Source: Paenibacillus barengoltzii NBRC 101215
GTDB lineage: Bacteria > Bacillota > Bacilli > Paenibacillales > Paenibacillaceae
Direction of reading: 5' to 3'
DNA: 64,000 nt
Assembly (NCBI RefSeq): GCF_004000745.1
Contig: NZ_BILV01000015.1
Coordinates: forward strand, 28,196-92,195
Under the pieces are notes generated by a model. It made no database searches, was not told the origin of the DNA, and was given only the letters and a program-made list of their open reading frames with translations. How positions within the stretch are numbered: position 1 is the first letter of the stretch; each line of letters starts with the position of its first letter. Below, piece by piece: positions 53,714 through 61,553 of this stretch. Made by a program: the position numbers and the translations under genes.

Positions 53714-53727
53714 TGTAAGCGATATCA
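53714..53727 (+). promoter_or_regulatory. Catabolite-response (cre) site of GH87 gene
   Basis: TGTAAGCGATATCA fits WTGNAARCGNWWWCA fully with its 5' A. It is about 110 bases upstream of the start codon, so CcpA would lower expression on good sugars. It is written as read on the plus strand; cre is near-palindromic. Confidence 0.65.
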
Positions 53728-53855
53728 CAAAAAGGCGTATTCCCCCCTCTTCCCAAGGATCGGTATAAGTCCCGCACTTCCATCGTAAATGAGGAATCCT
53801 TTCCAAATAAAGGTGTAATTCTATGGAAATGGTGTGCAGGATTATGGTTTTGGAC

Positions 53856-53895
53856 AAAAAAAGAGACCGCCCGTCATTTCATTGACCGGGCAGTC
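53856..53895 (-). terminator. Terminator of carboxyspermidine operon
   Basis: On the minus strand GACTGCCCG (53895-53887) and CGGGCGGTC (53872-53864) with one G-T pair, then TCTTTTTTT. It lies 23 bases after the nspC stop. Confidence 0.85.
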
Positions 53896-53918
53896 CCCGC
53901 TTAAGCGATTGAGGTGCT

Positions 53919-55046
53919 TTACGCCAACCGCATTTTGAAATCTTCATAACCAAACTGATGTAAAATTTCGCAATCGCCGTCCTTATGCTGCAGGACGAGC
54001 GCCGGCAACGGCATACCGTTGAAAGTGGTGTTCTTCACCATCGAATAGATGGCCATATCGCCAAACACCAGGCGGTCGCCCGGCTTCAGCGGCTCATCAA
54101 ACGAGTAGTCGCCGATATTATCCCCGGACAGGCAGGTTGGTCCGCCCAGCCGATACGTATACGGCTTCTCGCCAGGTTCGCCCGAGCCAAACAGCGGCGG
54201 ACGGTACGGCATCTCCAGCACGTCCGGCATATGGCAGGAAGCCGAGGCGTCCACGATGGCGATATCCAAGCCATTTTTCATCGTATCCAGCACCGTCGTG
54301 ATCAGGTAACCGGCGTTCAGCGCCACCGCTTCACCTGGTTCCAGATACACTTCTAAGCCGTATTTGTCCTGCATCCGCCGAATGCACGCTTCCAGCAGCG
54401 GAATATCGTAATCCTCGCGCGTGATATGGTGGCCGCCTCCGAAATTGATCCATTCCATTTGCGACAGCCATGGACCAAACTTCTCTTCCACCGCGTCCAG
54501 CGTCGTGGCCAAGTCGTCCGAATTCTGCTGGCACAAGGTATGAAAATGAAAGCCAGAAATGCCATCCAACAGCTCCGGACGGAAATTCTCAATCGTCACG
54601 CCAAACCGCGAGCCATACGCGCAAGGGTTATAGATATCGTGGCCCACTTGGGTTGAACATTCCGGATTGATGCGCAGACCGACTTTTTTGCCAGCCGCCA
54701 GCACCCGATCGCGATATTTCTCCACTTGGGAGAACGAGTTGAAGATCACATGATCGCACAGCTCGATGATTTCGTCGATTTGATCCTCTCGGTAGGCCGG
54801 GGCAAAGACGTGATTCTCCTTGCCCATTGCCTCGTGGCCAAGCCGCGCTTCATACAAGCCGCTGGCCGCCGTGCCGCTCAAATATTTGCCGATCAGCGGG
54901 TAGGTCGTGTACATCGAAAATGCTTTTTGCGCCAAAATAATTTTGGCCCCCGTCCGCTCCATAATTCCGGCCAGGATCTTCAGGTTTTGCTCCAAAAGTT
55001 TCTCATCGACCACGTAACAAGGTGTTGGCAGTTCCTCGAAGCGCAT
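53919..55046 (-). CDS. nspC: Carboxynorspermidine/carboxyspermidine decarboxylase
   Basis: PLP-dependent decarboxylase with a fold-III (alanine racemase/DapDC) barrel, 375 aa. It removes the carboxyl group from carboxy(nor)spermidine to give (nor)spermidine. Visible: TPCYVVDEKLLEQNLKIL, then KIILAQKAFSMY with the PLP Lys, INPECSTQVGHDIYNPCAYGSRFGV, WINFGGGHHITREDYD and, near the end, GGPTCLSGDNIGDYSF with the catalytic Cys. ATG 55046 begins one base after the stop of the synthase; the longer frame to 55106 is not needed. Confidence 0.9.
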   Translation of the reverse strand: MRFEELPTPCYVVDEKLLEQNLKILAGIMERTGAKIILAQKAFSMYTTYPLIGKYLSGTAASGLYEARLGHEAMGKENHVFAPAYREDQIDEIIELCDHVIFNSFSQVEKYRDRVLAAGKKVGLRINPECSTQVGHDIYNPCAYGSRFGVTIENFRPELLDGISGFHFHTLCQQNSDDLATTLDAVEEKFGPWLSQMEWINFGGGHHITREDYDIPLLEACIRRMQDKYGLEVYLEPGEAVALNAGYLITTVLDTMKNGLDIAIVDASASCHMPDVLEMPYRPPLFGSGEPGEKPYTYRLGGPTCLSGDNIGDYSFDEPLKPGDRLVFGDMAIYSMVKNTTFNGMPLPALVLQHKDGDCEILHQFGYEDFKMRLA

Positions 55047-55047
55047 A

Positions 55048-56301
55048 TTATCTAACGTACTCCGTTTCTTTGCGCTCTTCGGCGACTTCCTCTTCCGGAT
55101 AGGCATCTACCGGTACCGGATTGAAGCTTTCTTTCCAAGGCAGGCCCCACTTGTTCAGCGCATCCATGAATGGATCTGGATCGAACTCTTCGATGTTGTA
55201 GACGCCCGGTTTGTTCCAAGTGCCGTTGAGGATCATCATCGCACCGATCATGGCTGGAACACCCGTCGTGTAAGCTACGGCTTGAGAGCCAACTTCTTTG
55301 TAGCATTCTTCGTGGTCGCAGACATTGTACAGGTAGTACATTTTTTCTTTGCCGTCTTTTTTCCCTTTGAAAATGCAGCCGATGTTCGTTTTGCCCTTCG
55401 TGCGCGGTCCGAGCGAAGATGGATCCGGCAGGACGGCTTTCAGGAACTGCAGCGGCACAATTTGCTTGCCTTCGAATTCAATCGGCTCGATGGAAGTCAT
55501 GCCGACGTTTTCGAGGCATTTCAGGTGGGTCAGGTAGCTTTGACCAAATGTCATGAAGAAGCGGATCCGTTTGATGCCCGGAATATTCAGGGCCAGGGAT
55601 TCGATTTCCTCATGGTGCAGCAGGTACATATCTTTCTCCCCGATTTCCGGGAAGTTGTAGACGCGTTTGATTTCCATCGGCTCGGTTTCGACCCATTGGC
55701 CGTTCTCCCAGTAGCTGCCCTTCGCAGACACTTCACGGATGTTGATCTCCGGGTTGAAGTTCGTCGCAAACGGATAGCCGTGGTCACCAGCGTTGCAGTC
55801 GAGGATGTCGATGTACTCGATTTCGTCAAAATGATGTTTTAGTGCATAGGCGGAGAATACACCCGTTACGCCAGGGTCAAAGCCGCTGCCCAGCAGTGCA
55901 GTAATGCCGGCTTTCTCAAAGCGCTCGCGGTATTCCCATTGCCATTTGTATTCGAATTTCGCCGTATCTTCCGGCTCATAGTTCGCGGTATCCAGGTAGT
56001 GCGTTTTGGTTGCCAAGCAGGCTTCCATGATCGTCAAATCTTGATACGGCAGAGCCAGGTTCATCACGATGTCTGGTTTCACTTCGTTGATCAATGCGAT
56101 CAGCTCGTCGACATTGTTGGCGTCCACTTGAGCTGTCGTGATTTTGGTTTTGCCGCCGTCCAGCTTCGCTTTCAGCGCATCGCATTTCGACTTGGTGCGG
56201 CTGGCGATGCAGATTTCTTCAAATACCTCGCTGTTTTGCACGCATTTGTGGATCGCTACGGAAGCCACGCCGCCGCAGCCGATGATTAATGCTTTTCCCA
56301 T
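55048..56301 (-). CDS. Carboxynorspermidine/carboxyspermidine dehydrogenase (saccharopine DH family)
   Basis: 417 aa NADPH enzyme that condenses aspartate semialdehyde with putrescine or diaminopropane to carboxy(nor)spermidine. Rossmann start ALIIGCGGVASVAIHKC at 4-20; then LALPYQDLTIMEACLATKTHYLDTANYE and GSGFDPGVTGVFSAYALKH, marks of this saccharopine-dehydrogenase branch. TAGGAGATG upstream selects ATG 56301. The open frame runs back to 56481 through the structured leader but has no start signal. Forms an operon with nspC: the alternative spermidine pathway. Confidence 0.9.
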   Translation of the reverse strand: MGKALIIGCGGVASVAIHKCVQNSEVFEEICIASRTKSKCDALKAKLDGGKTKITTAQVDANNVDELIALINEVKPDIVMNLALPYQDLTIMEACLATKTHYLDTANYEPEDTAKFEYKWQWEYRERFEKAGITALLGSGFDPGVTGVFSAYALKHHFDEIEYIDILDCNAGDHGYPFATNFNPEINIREVSAKGSYWENGQWVETEPMEIKRVYNFPEIGEKDMYLLHHEEIESLALNIPGIKRIRFFMTFGQSYLTHLKCLENVGMTSIEPIEFEGKQIVPLQFLKAVLPDPSSLGPRTKGKTNIGCIFKGKKDGKEKMYYLYNVCDHEECYKEVGSQAVAYTTGVPAMIGAMMILNGTWNKPGVYNIEEFDPDPFMDALNKWGLPWKESFNPVPVDAYPEEEVAEERKETEYVR

Positions 56302-56349
56302 TTGTCCATCTCCTACCTTCTTTAAAATTTGACAAGTGCTGTGAAACGT

Positions 56350-56393
56350 AAAAAAGCAAGTGATTGAACGCATAACCTGCGCATCACTTGCTT
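56350..56393 (-). terminator. Attenuating terminator in carboxyspermidine leader
   Basis: Minus strand arms AAGCAAGTGAT (56393-56383) and ATCACTTGCTT (56364-56354) form an exact 11-bp stem with 18-base loop, then six T. It precedes the gene start by 49 bases and begins one base after the P1 helix of the structured domain. Confidence 0.85.
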
Positions 56394-56394
56394 C

Positions 56395-56511
56395 TGATAT
56401 AGTCAATATTAAGAAAAGCTCCATCACAACGGACGAACGCCCGTCTTCATCGCCGCACGAAATGACTTCGCACGAACGCACGCTCCGGAATTCTTAATAT
56501 TCAATATATCA
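56395..56511 (-). promoter_or_regulatory. Candidate riboswitch-like structured leader
   Basis: 117 nt on the minus strand. P1: TGATATA (56511-56505) with TATATCA (56401-56395), then AATATTAAGAA (56501-56491) with TTCTTAATATT (56415-56405), separated by a 3x3 internal loop. Inside, P2 (56475-56453) has nine pairs with a GTCAT loop and three G-U pairs; P3 (56445-56428) has seven pairs with a GTTC loop. This makes a three-way junction with GGAGC in both outer joins. It directly abuts a terminator, as in known riboswitches. It does not match the S-box, T-box, lysine, purine or c-di-GMP consensus I know. Confidence 0.6.
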
Positions 56512-56519
56512 TGTTTGAT

Positions 56520-56862
56520 CAGAGTCTATTTAGCAAATAATTCGCCTTTACCACTCTTATTGACCGTTTCACAAGTTGATGTGCATTATGCACTGGTTGT
56601 AAAGTAACCAACTTATAAAATTTGAGCTTTTAACTCAATCAATAAGGCAACTAAGTTGCCAATCGGCATTTGACCCGGCTGTCCGTATGGCCTTAACTTT
56701 CCGAAGAAAGTGGTCAAAAAATTATCTGCTTGGAAAGACTCGCGATATATTGAATACAACCTTTCCAAAAATCATGCTCCTTAATATTAGCAGGAACTGA
56801 TTCGGAGGGCAATAGTAAATTTAAAATATTTTTTTGGTAAGCGAGGGACTTGTTTACGGTTT
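56520..56862. other. Gene-free stretch upstream of carboxyspermidine leader
   Basis: 343 AT-rich bases. It probably holds the promoter of the minus-strand leader, but none matches consensus well. A poor hairpin AAGTTGCC-like segment near 56650 is all else seen. Confidence 0.35.
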
Positions 56863-57027
56863 GAGTTTCGTTTCGCAGTTTCGATTGGAGTCTCGATTGG
56901 AGTTTTGCTTTGAGTGTCGTTCCGAGATTTGTTCCGAGTGTCGCTTCGAAATCCGTTGAGTGTCGCTTCGAGTGTTGCTCCTAGTGCCAAGTGTTGCTCA
57001 TAGTGCCAAGTGTTGCTCCAAGTGTCG
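56863..57027. repeat. Degenerate 12-bp tandem repeat
   Basis: About 13 imperfect units of GAGTGTCGCTTC-type (for example GAGTCTCGATTG, GAGTGTCGTTCC, GAGTGTCGCTTC), with some 9-10-base units (TAGTGCCAA, GTGTTGCTC) in the last third. Period multiple of three gives a four-residue pattern on the minus strand in frame 56990-56787, but without ribosome site; not taken as a gene. Confidence 0.7.
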
Positions 57028-57212
57028 CTAACGCTTACCAGGCGTCTTATTTGGCGAAAAACAGGGGGGCTGGCGTTCTAACGCTTGTCAGCGTGCTTAT
57101 TTGCGGAAAAAGCGCGGTGAAATGCGGAAAATGAAGCAAATAGAGTGTGTGGCAAGCGTTAGATTTAGAAATCGGGTATTTTGGCGGCAATAGCGTTTGT
57201 CATAAGCGTTAG
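57028..57212. repeat. Dispersed CTAACGCTT...CTTATTTG repeat, four copies
   Basis: Direct copies at 57028-57060 and 57078-57110 share CTAACGCTT, a CAG-GCGT core, CTTATTTG and a GCG-AAAA end. Inverted AAGCGTTAG copies occur at 57154-57162 and 57204-57212. They resemble the CTAACGGAC/CTTATT elements near 61.6 kb and the end of the window. Confidence 0.6.
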
Positions 57213-57224
57213 ACTTACGAGGGG

Positions 57225-57460
57225 TGGTACTACGATCAATAGGTCGCAAAGAGGTGGCATTCGGCGATCAACCTGTCGCAGGATGTGGCATCGCGTTCAA
57301 TCCACCGCAAGAGCTGGCATCACGTTCAATCTGTCGCAAAGGCTGGCATCACGTTCAAACCGTCGCAAAAGGTGTTATCCTGGATCAATCGTGCGTGAGG
57401 CGGTATCGCGAAAATAACCGTTGCAAGTGGCAGCATCCTGATTACGTTATCGCGAGGGCC
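57225..57460. repeat. 29-bp degenerate tandem repeat, about eight units
   Basis: Unit consensus about TGGCATCACGTTCAAT then CYGTCGCAAAGGC. Best copies at 57286-57314, 57315-57343 and 57344-57374; outer units (57225-57285 and 57375-57460) have drifted and vary by one or two bases. No spacer pattern, so not CRISPR. It ends 160 bases before the HMA/P-type ATPase operon. Confidence 0.75.
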
Positions 57461-57617
57461 AGCACGGCACCCTGAACAATCCGCCGCTCCACCGCGGCTG
57501 GCCGGCTGGCCCAGAGCTTCTTAACTCTAGGATATCTTTAAATTGACGTGAATCAAGGAAAGCCCCTGGAACCCGAGTTACGATGAAGCCATCGATAACC
57601 GAAAGGGGATATGTCCA

Positions 57618-57857
57618 ATGATCACCGTTAAATGGAACGTAGAAGAGTTAACCTGCCCAAGCTGCATCAAGAAAATCGAAAGCGCGCTGTTGAAACAACC
57701 GGGGGTACAGGAAGTTAAAGTGTTATTCCACTCTAGCCAGGTGAAGGTCCGGTTCGATGAGAACCTGGTGCAGGAGGAGCCGCTGCAGAGCATGCTGGCG
57801 AAGCTGGGGTATCCGGTGCTGGCGGGGGGAGGGCATGGCGATGGCCAAGCCTCGTAA
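57618..57857 (+). CDS. Heavy-metal-associated (HMA) domain protein, CopZ-like
   Basis: 79 aa ferredoxin-like metal-binding domain: WNVEELTCPSCIKKIESAL with Cys13 and Cys16, then VQEVKVLFHSSQVKVRFDE. The usual GMTC is ELTC here. It could deliver copper, zinc or cadmium. The stop overlaps the start of the P-type ATPase, which lacks its own N-terminal HMA domain, so this looks like a split-off domain or dedicated chaperone. Confidence 0.88.
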   Translation: MITVKWNVEELTCPSCIKKIESALLKQPGVQEVKVLFHSSQVKVRFDENLVQEEPLQSMLAKLGYPVLAGGGHGDGQAS

Positions 57858-59733
57858 AGCGGCGGCGCTGTTGGCGTCGGGGCTGCTACTGGCCTTGGCG
57901 GGGTTGTTTCACCTCCTGGGATGGGAGGTGGTTCGAAGCGTCGCACTGCTGCTGGCCTCGGCCCTATCCGGTTGGTCGATCGCTGTCCGAGCCTTTCGAT
58001 CGCTCCGCATGCGCGTCTTCAGCATCGAGCTATTGGTGACGATCGCGATGATCGGGGCGGTTATCCTCGGCGAATACGTTGAGGCTGCCGCGGTGGCCTT
58101 CTTATTCCGGCTCGGGGCATACCTTGAGGTGATCACGTTGGGCAAGACGCGCTCCGCCTTGAAAGCCTTGATCGATCTGGCCCCGGCGGAAGCCCTCGCC
58201 CTGCGGGACGGCGTTCAGGTCAAAGTGCTCGCGTCCGAAGTGGTGCGCGGGGATCGGGTGCTTCTGCCGTCCGGCAGCAAGATCGCGGTCGACGGCCAGG
58301 TCGCTTCCGGCCAAGCCCTAGTTAACGAAGCGGCGATTACCGGCGAACCGGTACCCGTCGGCAAGCAGGTCCGTGACCGAGTGTTCAGCGGAACGACCGT
58401 GGATACGGGCTACCTGGAAGTCATTGCCGAGCAGGTTGGGGAGGACACAACCTTTGCCAAAATTATTGAGCTGGTGGAAGAAGCCCAGGAATCTAAGGCG
58501 AAGACGCAAAGGTTTTTGGACAAGTTCGCTTCCTACTATACGCCGGGGATGCTGCTGTTGGCGGTACTGGTGTTCCTCGTCTCTCGGAATCCCGAGCTCG
58601 CGCTGACGTTTCTGGTGATCGCTTGCCCGGGGGCTTTGGTGATTTCCGCGCCGGTCTCAATGGTTGCCGGATTGGGAAACGGCGCCGCAAACGGCTTGCT
58701 GATCAAAGGCGGGGAGGTGCTGGAGAACCTGGCCCGGGCGGAGGTAGTTGCGTTCGATAAGACTGGGACATTAACGGAGGGGAACCCTTCCGTGGTTGCG
58801 GTACACACCTACGGCGGCGTGCAGGAACGCGAGCTGTTGGAGCTGACGGCTGCAGTGGAAGCGGCCTCGGAGCACCCGCTTGGACAAGCGATTGTAAATG
58901 CGGCAAAGGCTCGGAAGGTAGAGCCGGCGGATCGACCGAAGCAGGTGGAGGTACACAAAGGAAGCGGGATTTGCGGTGAGGTTCGTGGACAGACGGTTCG
59001 GGTCGGGAAGCGGGAGTGGTTGGAGCAGCAAGGCGTGTCCATAAGCAAGGAGGTATGGGACGAGGCAGAACGTCAAGAGAAGCGCGGGGGTACGGTGGTA
59101 TTTGCCGCGGTTAACCGCATGTTGATTGGCGTTATCGCCATCACAGACCCGATTCGTGCCGAAGCGAAGGAAGCGATCCAAGGGCTCAAGCGGCAAGGCG
59201 TGAAGCGGGTGGTGATGCTGACTGGCGACAATCGACATGTGGCTAGTAAGGTTGCGGATCAGCTGGGGGTGGATCAGGTGCACGCCGGGCTGCTTCCAGC
59301 AGATAAGATGGCGTTGATTCAGGAGTGGAAGCGGCAGGGCTACCGTGTGGCGATGCTTGGCGACGGCGTCAACGACGCGCCGGCGATCGCCGCCGCGGAC
59401 ATTGGGCTGGCCATGGGAGGCACGGGGACGGACATTGCGATAGAAACTGCGGATGCGGTCATTATGGCGGACCGGCTGGATAAGCTCGTATATGCCCGCC
59501 AGCTGGCGAAGCGCACGGTTCGCAATATGAAGCAAAACGTATTCTTTGCCATCGTGGTCGTGGTTCTGCTGCTGGCGGGGGTATTAACGAGGCGGATTTA
59601 TTTAGCCTCGGGGATGTTTATTCATGAGTTCAGCGTGATTTTGGTGATTTTGAATGCCCTTCGCCTGACACGGCGCGGGTGGGGTTCCAGTATCGACCGG
59701 GACATGCTTCGGATCGCGGATCTAAGACGATAA
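57835..59733 (+). CDS. P1B-type heavy-metal ATPase with CPG motif
   Basis: 632 aa membrane pump, about six to eight helices. Actuator TGEPVPV with TGE at 169-171; ion-site motif ACPGALVIS, Cys264-Pro265-Gly266; phosphorylation DKTGTLT with Asp308; HP in SEHPLG at 347-348; hinge GDGVNDAPA at 509-517; last helix MFIHEFSVILVILNALRL. Family members normally read CPC, CPH, SPC or TPC; CPG is unusual and blurs the metal prediction. Start ATG 57835 with GGGGGAGGG, overlapping the HMA gene; no HMA domain within the chain. Confidence 0.88.
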   Translation: MAMAKPRKAAALLASGLLLALAGLFHLLGWEVVRSVALLLASALSGWSIAVRAFRSLRMRVFSIELLVTIAMIGAVILGEYVEAAAVAFLFRLGAYLEVITLGKTRSALKALIDLAPAEALALRDGVQVKVLASEVVRGDRVLLPSGSKIAVDGQVASGQALVNEAAITGEPVPVGKQVRDRVFSGTTVDTGYLEVIAEQVGEDTTFAKIIELVEEAQESKAKTQRFLDKFASYYTPGMLLLAVLVFLVSRNPELALTFLVIACPGALVISAPVSMVAGLGNGAANGLLIKGGEVLENLARAEVVAFDKTGTLTEGNPSVVAVHTYGGVQERELLELTAAVEAASEHPLGQAIVNAAKARKVEPADRPKQVEVHKGSGICGEVRGQTVRVGKREWLEQQGVSISKEVWDEAERQEKRGGTVVFAAVNRMLIGVIAITDPIRAEAKEAIQGLKRQGVKRVVMLTGDNRHVASKVADQLGVDQVHAGLLPADKMALIQEWKRQGYRVAMLGDGVNDAPAIAAADIGLAMGGTGTDIAIETADAVIMADRLDKLVYARQLAKRTVRNMKQNVFFAIVVVVLLLAGVLTRRIYLASGMFIHEFSVILVILNALRLTRRGWGSSIDRDMLRIADLRR

Positions 59734-60378
59734 TTACAGATGTCTCAACCGCTCCAGGATATCCTCTGGATCAGGACGTTTCATGTAATCCGGTTCCACA
59801 TAGGCGGAGCGGATGATACCCGACTCGTCGATCATAAACGTGGACGTAATCGGCAGAATCCAGCGATTGGTGGCATTGTATTCTGCCAGATCCAAGTTGA
59901 ATTTGTTCAGGAAAATGTCCTTAATATAATCCGGTACGTCGTACAGAATATTGTAAGCTGCGGCGACTAATCCGTTCGTATCGCTCAACACCTGAAATTC
60001 GAGCTCTTCCTTCTCTTTTTGCGTCAATGTGTTGTCTGGGCTTTGCGGGCTGACAGCGATCAATTGGCCGCCGATCGACTCGATTTGCGGCAGTACCTTC
60101 TGGTACGAACGCAGCTGCATATTGCAGAACGGGCACCAGCCGCCACGATAGAAGGTCAGCACCACCGGACCCTTGGCCAATTCGTCATAAAGATTCACGG
60201 GTTGCCCCAGCGTGTTATTCAAGGTGAAATCCTTCGCCTTCTGGCCCACCTCCAGGCCAAATGCCTGGCCTGCTTGCTGCTGTTCAGTAATCAAGCGGTT
60301 GATTTCGTTATACACATCCGCTGGGGAATTTGCGACATACTCTTGTCTCATTTGTTCCAATTCTTGTTTGAACGTCAT
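59734..60378 (-). CDS. Peroxiredoxin-like (AhpC/TSA) protein
   Basis: 214 aa thiol peroxidase-like protein. Thioredoxin fold with active-site FYRGGWCPFCNMQLR: Cys82 and Cys85 in a CPFC arrangement, more like the peroxiredoxin-like family 2 than classic AhpC. Later GGQLIAVSPQSPDNTLTQKEKEEL. GAGGTG upstream selects ATG 60378. Its promoter carries the same 16-bp motif as the neighbouring TetR gene. Abuts the ATPase end tail to tail with no visible terminator between. Confidence 0.85.
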   Translation of the reverse strand: MTFKQELEQMRQEYVANSPADVYNEINRLITEQQQAGQAFGLEVGQKAKDFTLNNTLGQPVNLYDELAKGPVVLTFYRGGWCPFCNMQLRSYQKVLPQIESIGGQLIAVSPQSPDNTLTQKEKEELEFQVLSDTNGLVAAAYNILYDVPDYIKDIFLNKFNLDLAEYNATNRWILPITSTFMIDESGIIRSAYVEPDYMKRPDPEDILERLRHL

Positions 60379-60498
60379 CTCTATACACCTCATTTTCGTT
60401 GATTACGGAGGCCCATATTTATAGCGTGCGATTGGCGAAGGGTTGATGGGAGTTCCGCTCTTTTTTTTGGAGTAAACACTCCATTTATGAATGAACTC

Positions 60499-60532
60499 AT
60501 TGTATTTTAAATTTTTTGGATTGTCAACTCCA
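60499..60532 (-). promoter_or_regulatory. Peroxiredoxin promoter overlapped by TetR-type operator
   Basis: Minus strand TTGACA (60527-60522), 17-base spacer, TACAAT (60504-60499). TGGAGTTGACAATCCA (60532-60517) covers the -35 box and nearly equals the site near the tetR gene. A further palindrome GGAGTAAACACTCC at 60469-60482 lies in the leader. Confidence 0.8.
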
Positions 60533-60571
60533 TTTTTTTCGGACTTTGGCATCCCTCCAATTCTGAAAACG

Positions 60572-60612
60572 CAAAAACCCCGCAACCCAGCGCTTTCCGC
60601 CGGTTACGGGGT
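60572..60612 (-). terminator. Terminator of TetR gene
   Basis: ACCCCG/CGGGGT arms (60577-60582 and 60607-60612) with AACC/GGTT next inside; on the minus strand GGGGTTTTTGC ends it. Confidence 0.75.
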
Positions 60613-60675
60613 GATAAAAATTACGGATTTCCCTCCTTCTAAAGTGCCCTTATTCTGTTTCTATTTCGGGTGTGT

Positions 60676-61305
60676 CTAAACTAAATGGGTGCGGATATGC
60701 TCCAGTATCGCGTCGAGCACGGCCTCCAGGGCTTTGATATCTTTGCGAACCTGCGTCATGAGCAGGCCGCCTTGCAGCGCCGTCAGCAGCGCTAATGCCA
60801 GTTGGTCCGGATCGGCGTCGGTGCGCATTTCTCCGCGATCCCGCATCGCACGAAGCCCTTGGCTAATCGACTGCTCCCACTGCAGGAAGCAGGTAGCCAG
60901 CGCAGCGCGGGCTGCGGGTTCCATATCGGCCAGTTCGCTGGCCAATGAACCAATGGGGCAGCCGCCCTGATACTGCCGTTCAACCTGCGATTGGATGACG
61001 GCGTCGCGCCAGGTCTGCAGCGCCTCCATGCTGTCCAGATGGCTAAGCAACGGTTCTTGTGAACCTAACACCTGCTCGCTCTGGTACAGGATGACGGCGA
61101 GCACCAGGTCTCGCTTCTCCTTGAAGTAGTGATAAAGCTGCGAGGAGCTGACCTTGGCCTCCTTCTGCACATCCTCTACGCTCGTTCCCGCGACTCCGCG
61201 TTCGAACATCAGTTTAGCGGCGGCCGCAATGATGCGGCTGCGCGTTTCTCTCCCCTTCTTCGTAAGCTTTGGTTCCGATTGGGTTGTAGTTGTCGTGGTT
61301 TTCAT
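60676..61305 (-). CDS. TetR family regulator of peroxiredoxin
   Basis: 209 aa. Helix-turn-helix: TRSRIIAAAAKLMFERGVAGTSVEDVQKEAKVSSSQLYHYFKEKRDLV (about 21-68). The C-terminal part GGCPIGSLASELADMEPAARA is typical of the LmrA/YxaF-type TetR_C group, which answers to flavonoids, drugs or aldehydes. ATG 61305 is 20 bases from its operator (61325-61340). The shared site predicts control of itself and of the peroxiredoxin gene. Confidence 0.88.
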   Translation of the reverse strand: MKTTTTTTQSEPKLTKKGRETRSRIIAAAAKLMFERGVAGTSVEDVQKEAKVSSSQLYHYFKEKRDLVLAVILYQSEQVLGSQEPLLSHLDSMEALQTWRDAVIQSQVERQYQGGCPIGSLASELADMEPAARAALATCFLQWEQSISQGLRAMRDRGEMRTDADPDQLALALLTALQGGLLMTQVRKDIKALEAVLDAILEHIRTHLV

Positions 61306-61324
61306 AGTCTTAGTATAACAAGAA

Positions 61325-61340
61325 TGGAGTTAACCATCCA
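61325..61340. promoter_or_regulatory. Operator upstream of TetR gene
   Basis: TGGAGTTAACCATCCA, outer arms TGGA/TCCA, 14 of 16 bases as in the peroxiredoxin promoter. Confidence 0.75.
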
Positions 61341-61343
61341 GAA

Positions 61344-61553
61344 ATGATTGTCCCCGAAATGGGAGTGGTCATTGTACACCCGCGCGGCCAGGGGCAGGGC
61401 TACGACTTCGTGGCCCGCGTCCCGCTGGACGCTTGGGCCAGCTTGCCGGACTGGGAGGCGACGCTCCGGCCGAAGCACCAGGTTGTCTTATTGGCAGCCT
61501 GGTGCTTTTTTTGAGTTTTCAGCTAACGGACCGTATGGCCCTTATTCTCTGAT
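61344..61553 (+). pseudogene. Small unassigned frame, probable gene remnant with terminator
   Basis: Frame of 69 codons, first part MGVVIVHPRGQGQGYDFVAR and PLDAWASLPDWEATLRPKHQ. The latter half runs through a terminator and repeat, so only about 48 codons could be meaningful. No ribosome site. GC-rich third positions suggest it was coding. I do not know the family. May be the tail of a lost gene. Confidence 0.3.
61473..61513 (+). terminator. Orphan plus-strand terminator
   Basis: AAGCACCA (61473-61480) and TGGTGCTT (61501-61508) with GG/CC inside after a T bulge, then TTTTT. Its gene is only the remnant before it. Confidence 0.75.

Larger units (their letters stand above)
53615..53918. promoter_or_regulatory. 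Intergenic region upstream of GH87 gene
   Basis: 304 bases between two minus-strand genes. It contains the GH87 leader and cre site and, at the far side, the terminator of the carboxyspermidine operon. No other gene seen. Confidence 0.5.

Noticed and set aside
56787..56990. 67-residue minus-strand frame in the 12-bp repeat
   Set aside because: No ribosome site; the four-residue pattern is a by-product of the repeat length.
57225..57460. CRISPR array
   Set aside because: Units follow each other without spacers, and no cas genes are present.
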